A stretch of 64,000 nt of DNA from Luteolibacter ambystomatis (GCF_018137965.1 NZ_CP073100.1:806001-870000), one strand, 5' to 3'; counted from the stretch's first letter, positions 25,734-35,692 are shown. Made by a program: numbers and translations. The notes: generated from the sequence alone by a model not told the origin.

Positions 25734-27422
25734 TCAACGGGCGGAGTTTTCGGTGCGGACGTTGATCGCGCGCTGCTGGTCATACAGACGCTCGATGTCT
25801 TCCGCCTTGCGGGCGATTTGTTCGAGGAGTTCCTGGCGCTTCTGCTCCTCGGTCACGATGAGAACGGTGTGCTCGGTGCTGCGGCTGGTCTGGATGCCAT
25901 TCACGCCGTTGTTATCGACGGCTTCAATCCAGAACACGATGGAATCCCCGGCGGCCGGTGAGGGGATGATGCGTCCGAGGTTCCAGTTGATCCTGCGTTT
26001 CAGCTCGGCGCTGCCGTTCGGGATCTCCACCGGGATGCGTCCGTTTGCCGTGGGGCTCTCGCTGCTCTGATCGCCGTGCATCACACGATAGTTCAGCGCC
26101 ACGTAGTTCAACGCGAAATCGTCCACGGCCTCGAAAGCGACCGGGATCGTGGCGGTCGCCACCGCGGTGATGAATTCCTTCTGCGGCAGCGTCATTGCCA
26201 CCGATGGCGGACGGTCGCGCAACAGCTCCACCGGATACACCGGGTCCTGCACCGAGCCATCGCCATCACGGCCGACCAGGTGCAGCGACAGGCTCTTCCA
26301 ACCGCTGCCCGGCACCACCATCGCATTGCGGAAGGCGGTCTTCTCCGGATCGACCAGCGTGAGATCGGTCACCTCGCCACCCTTCACGGTGACGGTGCCG
26401 CTGCGGACTTCCTTCGAAGTCGTGCCTTCGATGCGCAGGGTCGATCCTTCCAGCAGCTTCAGTCCACCCGGGGGCATCACCGTTTCCGGCAGCCTCGTAT
26501 AAGGCGGATAGACCTGCACGAAACGCAGGTCCTTCACGGAAGGCGGATAGTTCACCTTCACCGCGTGGTCCTCGGAACGACCGTCGTTGATCTCGAAATG
26601 ATAGTGGAACGGTGCGCGCACATTCTTCACCACCTGGCTGAATTCCGCGGAGCCATTCGCTCCGGCCGACACCGCCAGCGATTCGGTGCGGTCGTCGCCG
26701 TGGGTGATGACCAGCCTGCCCTCGGGCGGCACCACGCCCTCGGCCTTCGCCGAGAGAGCCACGTCACCCCCTTCATCGATCTCCAGATCTCCGCTCACCG
26801 CGAACGCGCGCGTGTCCGGCGGAAAGGCTTCGTGCGAAAGCAGGATGCGCTTCACCACCAGCCACGATACCGGCTGGCAGGCGAGCAGCACCCCGAGTGC
26901 GATCACCAGCGGTGCGGCCATCCACTTGAACGCGGTCTTCAGCCTCGTCGTGTGAACGACACGCTCGACCAGTCCGGGCGACTTCGCCTTTTCCGTGACT
27001 TCATCGATGAGATGCCGGACCAGAGCCGCGGATTGTGGTGGCGCATCCGATTGCGGCGAGGCGAACTCCACCGCGGAGATGAGCGCCGAGCGGAAGTCCG
27101 GCACCTCGCGTTCGACCAACAACGCCGCGCCTTCGCGGTTGAGTCGCTTCAGCCATGGCTTCAGGGCATAACGGTAGAGCAGCCAGCACGCTCCAACCAC
27201 ATCCAGTGCGAGCAGCACGCAGCGGACGGTCCATGACAGATTCAACCAGCGGTCCACGCCGCCCTGTGCCAGCCATGCCAGCGAAAGCCCGGCCAGCAGC
27301 CACACCGGAAACTCCGCCACCGCCACGGCGAGATGACGGCCGCGGATGCGGTCGAGCAATCCGGCCAGCGACGCGGGCAGGCGCGGAGGTGCGGGATCGT
27401 TGGATGGAGGGGAAGCGCTCAT
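25734..27422 (-). CDS. DUF4175-like membrane protein
   Basis: A 562-residue protein with two N-terminal membrane segments (about 30-52 and 63-84), a conserved ALLVEREVPDFRSALISAVEFA helix, a further membrane helix (about 168-186) and a large periplasmic region built of Ig-like strands (SGDLEIDEGGDVALSAKAEG, RFVQVYPPYTRLP, RDRPPSVAMTLPQKEF). A C-terminal helix ends EEQKRQELLEQIARKAEDIE. The layout matches the DUF4175/large periplasmic partner found with MoxR-BatA genes. Function unknown; a surface or envelope mechanosensing/assembly role is only a guess from context. Confidence 0.7.
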   Translation of the reverse strand: MSASPPSNDPAPPRLPASLAGLLDRIRGRHLAVAVAEFPVWLLAGLSLAWLAQGGVDRWLNLSWTVRCVLLALDVVGACWLLYRYALKPWLKRLNREGAALLVEREVPDFRSALISAVEFASPQSDAPPQSAALVRHLIDEVTEKAKSPGLVERVVHTTRLKTAFKWMAAPLVIALGVLLACQPVSWLVVKRILLSHEAFPPDTRAFAVSGDLEIDEGGDVALSAKAEGVVPPEGRLVITHGDDRTESLAVSAGANGSAEFSQVVKNVRAPFHYHFEINDGRSEDHAVKVNYPPSVKDLRFVQVYPPYTRLPETVMPPGGLKLLEGSTLRIEGTTSKEVRSGTVTVKGGEVTDLTLVDPEKTAFRNAMVVPGSGWKSLSLHLVGRDGDGSVQDPVYPVELLRDRPPSVAMTLPQKEFITAVATATIPVAFEAVDDFALNYVALNYRVMHGDQSSESPTANGRIPVEIPNGSAELKRRINWNLGRIIPSPAAGDSIVFWIEAVDNNGVNGIQTSRSTEHTVLIVTEEQKRQELLEQIARKAEDIERLYDQQRAINVRTENSAR

Positions 27423-27423
27423 G

Positions 27424-29841
27424 TCATTTCAATCGGGCCAGGCGGCGCATCAGCCATTCCGCGCACAGCAGCGCGATCATGCCGGCCAGCACCCAGCCGG
27501 AGTAATAGAGATCGATCTTGCGGGAGGTGGCCACCTTCGTGCTCACGGCGGTGATCCAGTCCGGCAGGTTCTTCAGGTCCTCCTCACGCAGGAAGCGCCC
27601 ACCCGACATCGCGGCCATGTTCTTGAGCAGGCGGTCGTCCATCGCGGTCTGCGAGCTTTCGAGGTTGGTGTCGATCACCTCGAACTTCAGCACGCCGTTC
27701 GGATCGTGCAGGGTGTGGAAGGAATAGCGTCCCGGCTCCGTCGCCACGAACTCGCCGCGATAGCCGTTGCGACCGGTGCCGGTGAGATTGAGCGAACGCG
27801 GGGCCGCACCGTTTTTCTCGATGGTCAGCACGCCTTCCAGCGAGGGCTGCATCAGCGGGGAATAGTCGGCGTTGTAGGCGTTGCCGGAGATCGTCACCTT
27901 GTCGCCTGCGGCGTATTCCTTGCGGTCGGTGCGGAGCTGGGTGAGCGACGATGCGCCGTCGAGCAACTGCAACGCGAGCGTCTGCATGATCTGGCCCCAC
28001 AGGATCGAGTAGTATTTCTCCCCGGTGCGGCTGCGCCAGCGGTGCGTTTCATCGGTGCCGAAGTAGACGCACTTGCCGGAGCCATAGCCCTGCATCGCGA
28101 ACACCGGGAGCTGGCCGTAGCGGCCTGCGCTGGAAGAACGCGGATCGACGAGCAGCACCTCCGCACCGGTCTTCACGCGCAGCACCGGAGCGACCCAGCG
28201 CACGCCGGGGAACTCGCTCCAGATCTTGCGGTTCACCGCCGGATCGGGGTCCATCTGGAGATACGGCGAAAGGCGGCCCTGTGTGGTCAGCTCCAGTGCG
28301 AAGGGCTCGGGTTCCTTCTGCGCGTTCCACTCGCGCGGGCGGCTGGTGTCCGGCACCACCGGCAGCAGCGGTTCCAGAGGTGTGCCGGCATAGCTGCCCG
28401 GGTTGAAGTTCGGCCCGGCGAGGAAGATGATGCCGCCACCGGCCTCCACCCAGTCCACGATCATCTCCATGCGCTCCTGTCCGAGGCTGTCCGGATTCAC
28501 ATCGCCGAGGATCAGCACCTGCGACTGGAAGAGCTTCTCACGCGAGTCCGGCAGCGATGTGAGGAACGGGGAGTCCGGCATGCGCTCGAGGCCGGGCTCG
28601 CCCTCGATCATCACGCACTTCACCTCCAGCCGCTCGTCGCGTTGGAGATAGTCGAGCAGGTAGCGGAAGTCCCAGCGCGGGGCCTGCTCCACCAGCAGCA
28701 CGTTGAACTTCTTGTCGGTCACGCGCACGGTGGTCGAGCCGCGGTTGTTGTCCTTGCCGATCTCCTCGGCGCGCACCGGCACGGAGACTTCCAGCTTCAC
28801 CTCGCCTGCTTTCTTCGGAACGAGATGGAAGATCACGTCCTGTTCGTGATCGCCGCCGAGCGGCAGGTTCACCTTGTCCACCGGCTCGCCATCGGCGGTG
28901 AGCGTGATCGTGTCCGGCCGTTCATCGAGATTGCGTGAGACGACACGGGCTTTCACTTCGAGACGTTCGCCGACGAATGCGAGCCGTTGCGCGGTGACCT
29001 CCTTGATTTCGAGATCCGGTGGCGAACTCACGCCGACGCCGTAGAGGAACAGCGGTACGTTTTGTTCCTTCGCGATCTGTGCGGCCTCCAGCGGTGATGA
29101 GCCGTGGTTGTTGCCGCCATCGGTGACGACGATGATGCCGCCGAGCGCCTGGCCGCGTGGTTCCTGAAGCACCTGGCGCACGGCTTCACCGATACCGGTG
29201 GCGGTTTCCTCCGCATCGATCTTCGGCCATGTGACCGACGGTTGCTTCTTGTCATCGCCGGTGGTGGCCGCGGCACCGAGCGGCTGGGTGGTTGCGCCGA
29301 AGCGGTAGAACAACAGGTCCGCGCGGGCGGCGACTTTCGACCACACGTCGAGCTTGCGGTTGTCGCCGAGCCTGGTGATGAGGTCGTGGCGGGAAAGATC
29401 CTTCACCTGTGCGGTGATGGAGTCGGAGGGGGATGAATCGAGGCGTTGCGAGGGATCGACGAGGCCGATGGCCATCGCGGCGCGGTTGAGATCGGCGGGT
29501 GTTTCGCGGCGGTCGGAGAGCGACATGCTCTTCGAGGCATCAACGACCACGGCGACGGGTTGTTTCACCGGGCGCTGCTCCTGGATGCGTAGTACCGGCT
29601 TGGTGAGCAGCGTGGCCATCACCGCGCAGGCGATCAGGCGCAGCACCATCATTACGAGGCGCTTGCCCCATTTCACGCGCGACGCGCAGCGGAAGTAGGC
29701 GACGATGGTGGCCGCGGCGAGCACGCCGAAGATCAGGAACGCCCAGCCGGGCGAAAGCCCCTCGTGGCCGAGCGACCACGTGCGTTCGACGCCGAGAGCG
29801 TCCATGGAAGCGATCAAGAGACTGGAAAAGGCGGGCTGCAT
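27424..29841 (-). CDS. Membrane-anchored vWA/glutamine-amidotransferase-like protein
   Basis: An 805-residue protein: two N-terminal membrane helices (about 30-50 and 60-80), then a von Willebrand A domain whose MIDAS strand reads VAVVVDASKSMSLSD, with the later GGIIVVTDGGNNHGSSP. The middle has strand-rich Ig-like pieces, then a class-I glutamine-amidotransferase-like fold (NVLLVEQAPRWDFRYLLDYL, VEAGGGIIFLAGPNFNPGSY) without an evident catalytic Cys triad, and a final membrane helix (WVLAGMIALLCAEWLM). It overlaps nothing and abuts the BatA-like gene. Confidence 0.8.
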   Translation of the reverse strand: MQPAFSSLLIASMDALGVERTWSLGHEGLSPGWAFLIFGVLAAATIVAYFRCASRVKWGKRLVMMVLRLIACAVMATLLTKPVLRIQEQRPVKQPVAVVVDASKSMSLSDRRETPADLNRAAMAIGLVDPSQRLDSSPSDSITAQVKDLSRHDLITRLGDNRKLDVWSKVAARADLLFYRFGATTQPLGAAATTGDDKKQPSVTWPKIDAEETATGIGEAVRQVLQEPRGQALGGIIVVTDGGNNHGSSPLEAAQIAKEQNVPLFLYGVGVSSPPDLEIKEVTAQRLAFVGERLEVKARVVSRNLDERPDTITLTADGEPVDKVNLPLGGDHEQDVIFHLVPKKAGEVKLEVSVPVRAEEIGKDNNRGSTTVRVTDKKFNVLLVEQAPRWDFRYLLDYLQRDERLEVKCVMIEGEPGLERMPDSPFLTSLPDSREKLFQSQVLILGDVNPDSLGQERMEMIVDWVEAGGGIIFLAGPNFNPGSYAGTPLEPLLPVVPDTSRPREWNAQKEPEPFALELTTQGRLSPYLQMDPDPAVNRKIWSEFPGVRWVAPVLRVKTGAEVLLVDPRSSSAGRYGQLPVFAMQGYGSGKCVYFGTDETHRWRSRTGEKYYSILWGQIMQTLALQLLDGASSLTQLRTDRKEYAAGDKVTISGNAYNADYSPLMQPSLEGVLTIEKNGAAPRSLNLTGTGRNGYRGEFVATEPGRYSFHTLHDPNGVLKFEVIDTNLESSQTAMDDRLLKNMAAMSGGRFLREEDLKNLPDWITAVSTKVATSRKIDLYYSGWVLAGMIALLCAEWLMRRLARLK

Positions 29842-31968
29842 TTATCGGGCGTGGCTGATGCGGTGGGCCAGTGCGGCTTCCGCCACGAAGAGGGCGGCCA
29901 CGCACCAGATGAGGGCGGGCCAGTATTCCTTGAGGATCACCAGACGCGCGCCGGGGGCGGCGGCGTTGTCGCGGGAGACTTCGGACAGATCGGTGAGGGC
30001 CGCGGGTTCCACGGCACGCAGGTCGGACTCGGTGGGATCGAGTTGCACCGAGAACACCGCCACCGGCTCATTGGCGACGGCGATCTGATAGGCACCCGCG
30101 CGATCGGTGGCGGCGTAGCGCAGGACCGCGCCATTGCCGCTGCCGTCACCGGAGACCTGGCCTGCGGTGCGCGCGGCATCCGCGCCGGGACGTTGCAGGG
30201 TGAAGTCCTTGCCGCGCAGCGATTCATCCACCGTCTTGCGGAAGACCTCGCCGGGGGAGAGCACCAGCTTCGATTCGTTGCAGCGGTTGAAGTATCCCAT
30301 CAGCCGCTGGAAGAACGGCACGAACGAGGGATGCAGCGGATGATTCGTGGCGTCCTGCGTTTCACCGGCGCTGAACAACGCCACGGTGCCGAGGCCATAG
30401 GTCCACTCCGCGACCGAGGGCGTGCCATCGGCGAAGTTGGCGATCACCCGCGCGTCCTTCTTCGGCGAGAGCGGGAAGTAGTGCGCGAACTTCACCGTGC
30501 CGAGATTGCCGTTCGCGGGATCGTTCCAAAGCGTGGTCACCGGATGGGTGAAACCATTCGCCTGCCACGCGATGGGCGGATGATTGGCATCCGCGGTTAC
30601 CGCCGCCCCGAGCGAAGCGGGCAGCATCTTCGCAAAGGCATCCTGAGACGCCCATCCGACCGGATCGCCGTTGTTTCCCGGGAAGACGGCGAGGTTGCCG
30701 CCGTCCTTCACATAGGCATCCAGCGCGGCCAGCACCGGCGCGGTGAGATTGCCCGGATCGCAGAGGAAGACCGCGGCGGGGCGCTGTGCCGGAGGTTTCG
30801 CCAAAGCCGAGGGCAGCTCGGCGAGACGCAGCGAAACCGGAGCGAGATAGTAGCGCGAGGCCTGCTCCTTCGGCACCGGTGTCAGCGCATGGGCGAGGAA
30901 GAATCCGGCGCGTGCTTCATCGAGCGGCGCGGCATCGGATTCGGCGAGGATCACCTCCATGCGGTTCGCCACATCCACGGCGGCGACGCGGCGGTTGTCG
31001 GCCTCGAAGCCATCGGACGGCAGCACGGCGGTGATGCGGTGCGGACCGGCACCGGGGAATTCGACGGTCACGTTCACGCCCTGGGTTTCCCCGGGTGCGA
31101 TCGCCGGGATCACCGCGGAACCGGCGGGCGCGCCATCGTCCAACAGAAACTCGACCCGCACGCCGCGCACGGTGGCGGCACCGGAGTTCATCACTTCCGC
31201 ATGGAAACGCGAAGGCTGTCCGACCGCAGGCACGCCACCTTCGATGCGCAGTTGCACCACGCCGAGATTGTCGACCGGCGTGCCGATCACGAAGGGGCGG
31301 ATGGTGATCTCCGGATGCTCCTGCGCGAGCTTCTTCAACTCCGGGCGCTGGCGGAAGGCGGTGGCCTGGCCATCGGTGTAAATGTGGATATCCTTCGGAC
31401 GATCATTTGCGCCATCGAGCGCGGTCACCGCCAGACGCAGCGCGCCGAGCAGGTCGCTGCCCTCGTCACCGACACGCGCTTCATCGAGCGACTTGCGGAA
31501 CAAGGCGATGTCGTCCTCCGGCTTCGCGATCAGTGCGGCCGGTCGTGTGGCGGCGAGATAAAGCGCGAGCGACGATTGCGGATCGAGCTTCTCCTGCCAC
31601 GCGCGGATGTCCTGCTTCGCCTGGTCGAAGCGGCTGATCGCACCATCCGCCTGCGTCATGCTGGCGGAGGCATCGAGAATGACCACCGCCGCGATGGGAC
31701 CGCTGCCATGACCATCGCCCCGCGCGGCCCCTCGCATCACGGGACCGGCGAAGGCGAGCACGGCCATCGCGACCAGCAGGCAGCGCAGCACCAGGAGAAT
31801 GAGATCGTCCATCTTCACGCGGCGCTGGTTCTGCTGGACCACGTCGGTGAGGAAACGCATCGCCGCCCAATCGGTGTGGCGGGTGCGGAACTTGTTGAGC
31901 AGATGGATGATGACCGGCAGGCCGATTGCCGCCAGTCCGCCGAGGAGCCATGGAGAGAGGAAGCCCAT
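29842..31968 (-). CDS. BatA-like protein with vWA domain
   Basis: A 708-residue membrane protein. The N-terminus (MGFLSPWLLGGLAAIGLPV, then HLLNKFRTRHTDWAAMRFL) is the aerotolerance-type BatA domain with two helices, followed by a vWA domain with MIDAS motif VVILDASASMTQ. The remainder is a long periplasmic region with Ig-like strands (VRGVRVEFLLDDGAPAG) and a glutamine-amidotransferase-like part (LDAYVKDGGNLAVFPGNNG), closing in a C-terminal helix (LIWCVAALFVAEAAL). It is paralogous in architecture to the next gene; the two lie one base apart between stop and start, so they are surely coexpressed. Confidence 0.83.
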   Translation of the reverse strand: MGFLSPWLLGGLAAIGLPVIIHLLNKFRTRHTDWAAMRFLTDVVQQNQRRVKMDDLILLVLRCLLVAMAVLAFAGPVMRGAARGDGHGSGPIAAVVILDASASMTQADGAISRFDQAKQDIRAWQEKLDPQSSLALYLAATRPAALIAKPEDDIALFRKSLDEARVGDEGSDLLGALRLAVTALDGANDRPKDIHIYTDGQATAFRQRPELKKLAQEHPEITIRPFVIGTPVDNLGVVQLRIEGGVPAVGQPSRFHAEVMNSGAATVRGVRVEFLLDDGAPAGSAVIPAIAPGETQGVNVTVEFPGAGPHRITAVLPSDGFEADNRRVAAVDVANRMEVILAESDAAPLDEARAGFFLAHALTPVPKEQASRYYLAPVSLRLAELPSALAKPPAQRPAAVFLCDPGNLTAPVLAALDAYVKDGGNLAVFPGNNGDPVGWASQDAFAKMLPASLGAAVTADANHPPIAWQANGFTHPVTTLWNDPANGNLGTVKFAHYFPLSPKKDARVIANFADGTPSVAEWTYGLGTVALFSAGETQDATNHPLHPSFVPFFQRLMGYFNRCNESKLVLSPGEVFRKTVDESLRGKDFTLQRPGADAARTAGQVSGDGSGNGAVLRYAATDRAGAYQIAVANEPVAVFSVQLDPTESDLRAVEPAALTDLSEVSRDNAAAPGARLVILKEYWPALIWCVAALFVAEAALAHRISHAR

Positions 31969-31971
31969 CTG

Positions 31972-32862
31972 TTAGGAACCGAGGGTTTGGCGGAAGGCGA
32001 GATAGCCGCTGAGCGTCTCGGCGAGGTTCTTGCCGGTGTCCACGAGGAGGTAGTGGGCCTGGAACTTGTCGCAGATCCGGCGCACGCGCGCCTGGAATTC
32101 GCCGAAGTTCTTCAGATACGAGCGGCGGAAATCATCGGGCGAGAGCTTCAACTTCGCATCGCTCTCCAGATCGCGGAACTCCCACGTGCCATCGAAGGGG
32201 AATGTCAGCTCGTAGGTGTCCAGCGTGTGGAAGACGACGACCTCGTGGCCGCTGAAGGTGAAACGCTCCAGCGCTTTCGAGAAACCTTCCTCGTCATCGA
32301 AGAGATCGCTGATGATGATGACGAGCCCGCGGCGCTTCGCCTCGCGCGAGACTTTTTGAAGGGCGGTGCCGAGGCTCGTTTTGCCAGTCGCTTGGAACGC
32401 GGCGAGGCGGTCCATGATGTGTTGGATGCGCTGGAGGTTGTCGGTGCGCGGCAGATACTCGCGCACGTCCTCGTCCACCAGTGCCAGTGCCACGGCATCG
32501 CGTTGCAGCAGGATGATGTGGGCGAGGCAGGCGGCGAGCACCTTGGCGAACTGGAGCTTCGTGACCTTGGCGGAGCCGTAGTTCATCGAGGCGCTGCCAT
32601 CGACGACCAGATGCGTGACGAAGTTCGTGTCCTGCTCGTACTGGCGGATGTAGTAGCGCTCGGAACGGCCGAGCACCTTCCAGTCGAGGTGGCGGATGTC
32701 ATCGCCGGGTGCGTATTCGCGGTGCTGCGCGAACTCGATGGCAAAGCCGTGGAAGGGCGAACGATGCTCGCCCACGCGGTAGCCTTCCACGATCTTGCGC
32801 GCCATGATCCCGAGGGCATCGCCCCGCGACACGGCGTCCGCATCCAGGAGATCAGCGTTCAT
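31972..32862 (-). CDS. DUF58-domain protein
   Basis: A 296-residue cytoplasmic protein with the DUF58 signature GFAIEFAQHREYAPGDDIRHLDWKVLGRSE and a degenerate vWA-like core (THLVVDGSASMNYGS, LVIIISDLFDDEEG). DUF58 proteins are the constant partner of MoxR ATPases. The start codon overlaps the end of the moxR gene by 11 bases, and it ends 3 bases before the BatA-like gene. The start MNADLLDADAVSRGDALGIM is of normal length for the family. Confidence 0.92.
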   Translation of the reverse strand: MNADLLDADAVSRGDALGIMARKIVEGYRVGEHRSPFHGFAIEFAQHREYAPGDDIRHLDWKVLGRSERYYIRQYEQDTNFVTHLVVDGSASMNYGSAKVTKLQFAKVLAACLAHIILLQRDAVALALVDEDVREYLPRTDNLQRIQHIMDRLAAFQATGKTSLGTALQKVSREAKRRGLVIIISDLFDDEEGFSKALERFTFSGHEVVVFHTLDTYELTFPFDGTWEFRDLESDAKLKLSPDDFRRSYLKNFGEFQARVRRICDKFQAHYLLVDTGKNLAETLSGYLAFRQTLGS

Positions 32863-33892
32863 GCTGGGGGATCGCTTTCAGCACCCGGGAGATGATTTCA
32901 TCAGAGGTGATGCCCTCGCTCTGCGCGCTGAAGTTCACCGCGATGCGGTGGCGCAGGATCGAGGGAGCCACGGCGGCCACATCCGCGCAGCCCACGTAGA
33001 GCTGGCCGTTGAGCAGGGCATGGGCCTTCGCCGCCATGATCAGGCTGAGGCTGGCGCGCGGTCCCGCGCCGAAGGCGAGATAGCGTTCGCAATCCGGCAG
33101 CGCGCCTTCCTCCTTGGGCCGGGTGGCACGGACGATCTTCAAGGCGTAGTGGAAGACATGGTCCGCCACCGGCAGGGCCTTCACGGTTTCCTGCATGCGG
33201 AGGATCGCCTCGCCATCGAGCACGGCCTGCGGCTTCTGGCTCTTGGCTCCGGTGCCGCGCTTCATCACCTCCAGCTCCTCCTCGGCGGACGGATAGCCGA
33301 CGTGGATGAGGAACATGAAGCGGTCGAGCTGGGCTTCCGGCAGCGGGTAGGTGCCTTCCTGTTCGAGCGGGTTTTGGGTGGCGAGGACGAAGAATGGCAC
33401 CGGCAGGTCGCGGGTCACGCCGCCGACGGTTACGCGGCGTTCCTGCATCGCCTCCAGCATCGCGGCCTGCGTCTTCGGCGGCGTGCGGTTGATTTCATCC
33501 GCGAGCACGATGTTCGAGAACAGCGGGCCGGGGTGGAACTTGAACTGCTTCTCGTTCGTGACCGGATCGTGGTGGATCACCTCGGTGCCGGTGATGTCGC
33601 TGGGCATCAGGTCCGGGGTGAATTGGATGCGGCGGAAGGAAAGATGCAGCGTGTCCGCGAGGGTGGAGATGAGCAGCGTCTTCGCCAGTCCCGGCACGCC
33701 GACCAGCAGCGCGTGGCTGCGGGTGAGGATGGAGATGAGGATCTCGGAGATGACACCCTTCTGGCCGACGATGACCTTGCCGAGCTCCTGTTGGATGGCC
33801 TCGTTGAGGAGGCGGCAGTCTTCGATCACCTTCGGATCGATCTCCGGCTGGGCGCCGTCCGTGGGCGCGGGTGGGGTGAGGGTTTGAGGCAT
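32852..33892 (-). CDS. MoxR-family AAA+ ATPase
   Basis: A 346-residue cytoplasmic AAA+ chaperone-type ATPase. Walker A is GVPGLAKT (65-72) and Walker B is VLADEINRTPPKTQAAMLEA with ADEIN at 131-135; sensor-1 region PFFVLATQNPLEQEG is intact. MoxR proteins remodel or load cofactors into partner proteins through vWA domains, which this operon supplies three times. It is the first gene of the seven-gene operon; about 257 bases of leader lie upstream. The ATG at 33892 gives the usual N-terminal extension. Confidence 0.93.
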   Translation of the reverse strand: MPQTLTPPAPTDGAQPEIDPKVIEDCRLLNEAIQQELGKVIVGQKGVISEILISILTRSHALLVGVPGLAKTLLISTLADTLHLSFRRIQFTPDLMPSDITGTEVIHHDPVTNEKQFKFHPGPLFSNIVLADEINRTPPKTQAAMLEAMQERRVTVGGVTRDLPVPFFVLATQNPLEQEGTYPLPEAQLDRFMFLIHVGYPSAEEELEVMKRGTGAKSQKPQAVLDGEAILRMQETVKALPVADHVFHYALKIVRATRPKEEGALPDCERYLAFGAGPRASLSLIMAAKAHALLNGQLYVGCADVAAVAPSILRHRIAVNFSAQSEGITSDEIISRVLKAIPQHER

Positions 33893-34081
33893 GGCGTTGG
33901 GTTGGGCAAGGAACTGATGGAGGGCCTTCCGCCGGGGGCGGAAGCGATCCGGCGATCCTATTCACAGACGCGCCAAGGAAGACGGTTATTACAACGTTTG
34001 AGAGGAACCATCCGAAGGGGGGAAAGCACGTACGGACATCCGTGGGGAAAGCCGGGGGCTCCACCAGATCCGAAGAAAGCA

Positions 34082-34109
34082 GGGCCCCGACAAGGTCCCG
34101 ACGGGGCCC
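34082..34109 (-). terminator. GC-rich hairpin downstream of O-antigen-ligase-like gene
   Basis: 8-bp inverted repeat GGGCCCCG / CGGGGCCC with a 12-base loop, 40 bases past the stop of the 34150-35637 minus-strand gene. It is a candidate terminator between that gene and the moxR leader. The T-content downstream on the minus strand is low, so confidence is limited. Confidence 0.4.
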
Positions 34110-34149
34110 GTGAACTAGCCCGGAGCCCGCCAGCTTTCCGCGCCTCGGT

Positions 34150-35637
34150 TCATGAGATCTTCCAGAGGAAGAATAGTGAATCAGGCCAAGCCTGCCGGAT
34201 GTCCTGCCCCACTCCGGGGCTGGTGGCGAATTTCCATTCAGGATGGAGCGATGTGAGCTTCTTCCACGCGCGTGAGCTCCCGGTGGTATCGAGACTGGGT
34301 AGAAGAACGAGGACCTGTGAAGGCACGGTCTCCGGTAGCCGGGGCTTCCCGGTGGGGTGGACCAGAAACAGGGAGGTGCCGGGCCACCGGGAGACCAGTT
34401 CGAATCCCTCCGGGAAGCGATCGCCGCATGCCAATATGGAGACGGGAGCGGAATGGGAATCCGGGCTCCAATTCCGGGCGTTGTCCGGCACATGAATGGA
34501 CAAGCCGGTGGCGGGGGCGGCCAGGATCAACCGCCGGAGTTCCTTGCCGTAGCTGTCCCCCAAGACCGAACTGTCGGGAAGAACGATGATGGATTTTTCT
34601 CCGTGACCCGGTTTGGAAGCTCCTGCGGCGGTCAGGGTGATGCTTCCAGAGCGGGTCCTTGTCACCTCCACGTCATGGGGAAGCAGATGTCCTCCAAGAT
34701 AGATCAACAGCACGGCACAGCAGGCTGTGGGCAGAGAGAGGGCGGTGGAAATGCCGATACTTCTCCATCTTCTGGCTGGTAGAAAGGCAATCCCCGACAG
34801 GACGATACATGCGGCGATGGCTGGAACGTACCAGAGCTTTCCAAAGATCCACAACGTGCTGAATACGTTGGCGACCAGGAAAGAAAGGATTGAGGAGCCC
34901 GCGCCAAGAACCAGAAGCGCCATGCGCTGCCTCATGGGGGATGAAGTGGCAGACATCGCATCGCGGGCGGTGGAAAAGGCAAACAGGAGCAGAGAGATCG
35001 CGAGGAACAGAAACAGCGCCAGCACCGGCAGCCCCCGTTCCACCGCCACGTGGAGATAGCTGTTGACCATGCCCAGATAGCGTTCATGAGCATCGAAAGG
35101 CTGGAACCATTGGGTGAAGTTGATGCCAGACTGGCCTTCTCCCCATCCCGACCAAGGGGACACGGCGATCATCTGAAGACCGCCCTTCCACAGAATCCAG
35201 CGATTGCCGGTGGAGGCATCCTGGCTGATGAAACGCGGGTCCACTCGTGCGAAAAAGCCGGTGGCTGCGATCAGGATGACGAGCCCTAGCAACCTCGCTG
35301 CCGTCAAGCCGCGATCAAATGAGACGGAAGACTTGGGAACCCGGTCGCCTCCACGGTGACGGAGCCTGAAAACCACCCCACTCAGGATGACGCCGGAGAG
35401 CAGCGCGGCCACCAAGGCTCCGCGGCTGTATGTCTTGCAAAGCAGAAACCAGAGCGAGAGCTCCCCACCCAGGAGGATGATACGGGTCAGATGGGATCGC
35501 CAGTCCCGCGCGGCCATGGAAAGGCTGGTTCCCCATAACCACGGGATGAGGGTCGCGATGAAGGCTCCTGCCTGATTCGGGTTTTCCCATCCGAGATTCC
35601 ATCGCAGATGTTCTCCGAAAAAATACACACCTTCCAT
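34150..35637 (-). CDS. O-antigen ligase/Wzy-like polytopic membrane protein
   Basis: A 495-residue protein with about nine hydrophobic segments in its first 340 residues and a soluble C-terminal tail (about 345-495). The segment WFLLCKTYSRGALVAALLSG contains the YSRGA motif typical of the Wzy_C/O-antigen ligase family, and the periplasmic loop has the family-style WGEGQSGINFTQW and YLGMVNSYLHVAVERG. Such proteins join or polymerise undecaprenol-linked glycans. The protein starts rather abruptly (MEGVYFFGEHLRWNLGWENPNQAG), so the N-terminal helices of typical ligases may be missing. Divergent from the transglutaminase gene by 55 bases. Confidence 0.75.
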   Translation of the reverse strand: MEGVYFFGEHLRWNLGWENPNQAGAFIATLIPWLWGTSLSMAARDWRSHLTRIILLGGELSLWFLLCKTYSRGALVAALLSGVILSGVVFRLRHRGGDRVPKSSVSFDRGLTAARLLGLVILIAATGFFARVDPRFISQDASTGNRWILWKGGLQMIAVSPWSGWGEGQSGINFTQWFQPFDAHERYLGMVNSYLHVAVERGLPVLALFLFLAISLLLFAFSTARDAMSATSSPMRQRMALLVLGAGSSILSFLVANVFSTLWIFGKLWYVPAIAACIVLSGIAFLPARRWRSIGISTALSLPTACCAVLLIYLGGHLLPHDVEVTRTRSGSITLTAAGASKPGHGEKSIIVLPDSSVLGDSYGKELRRLILAAPATGLSIHVPDNARNWSPDSHSAPVSILACGDRFPEGFELVSRWPGTSLFLVHPTGKPRLPETVPSQVLVLLPSLDTTGSSRAWKKLTSLHPEWKFATSPGVGQDIRQAWPDSLFFLWKIS

Positions 35638-35692
35638 GTGTTTTTTGTATTGGCATCAACGTGTCTCCTCAATAGCAAACAATGAAATAGAA

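Noticed and set aside
29764..32895. Very long open frame (over 1000 codons) on the plus strand opposite the BatA/DUF58 genes
   Set aside because: It is antisense to two well-supported genes, is rich in Arg/His/Gly as expected from the reverse strand of GC-rich codons, and shows no domain or start context.
34401..34425. tRNA-like T-arm (GTTCGAATCC)
   Set aside because: It lies inside the O-antigen ligase-like gene on the opposite strand, and no acceptor stem, D-arm or anticodon arm could be found around it.
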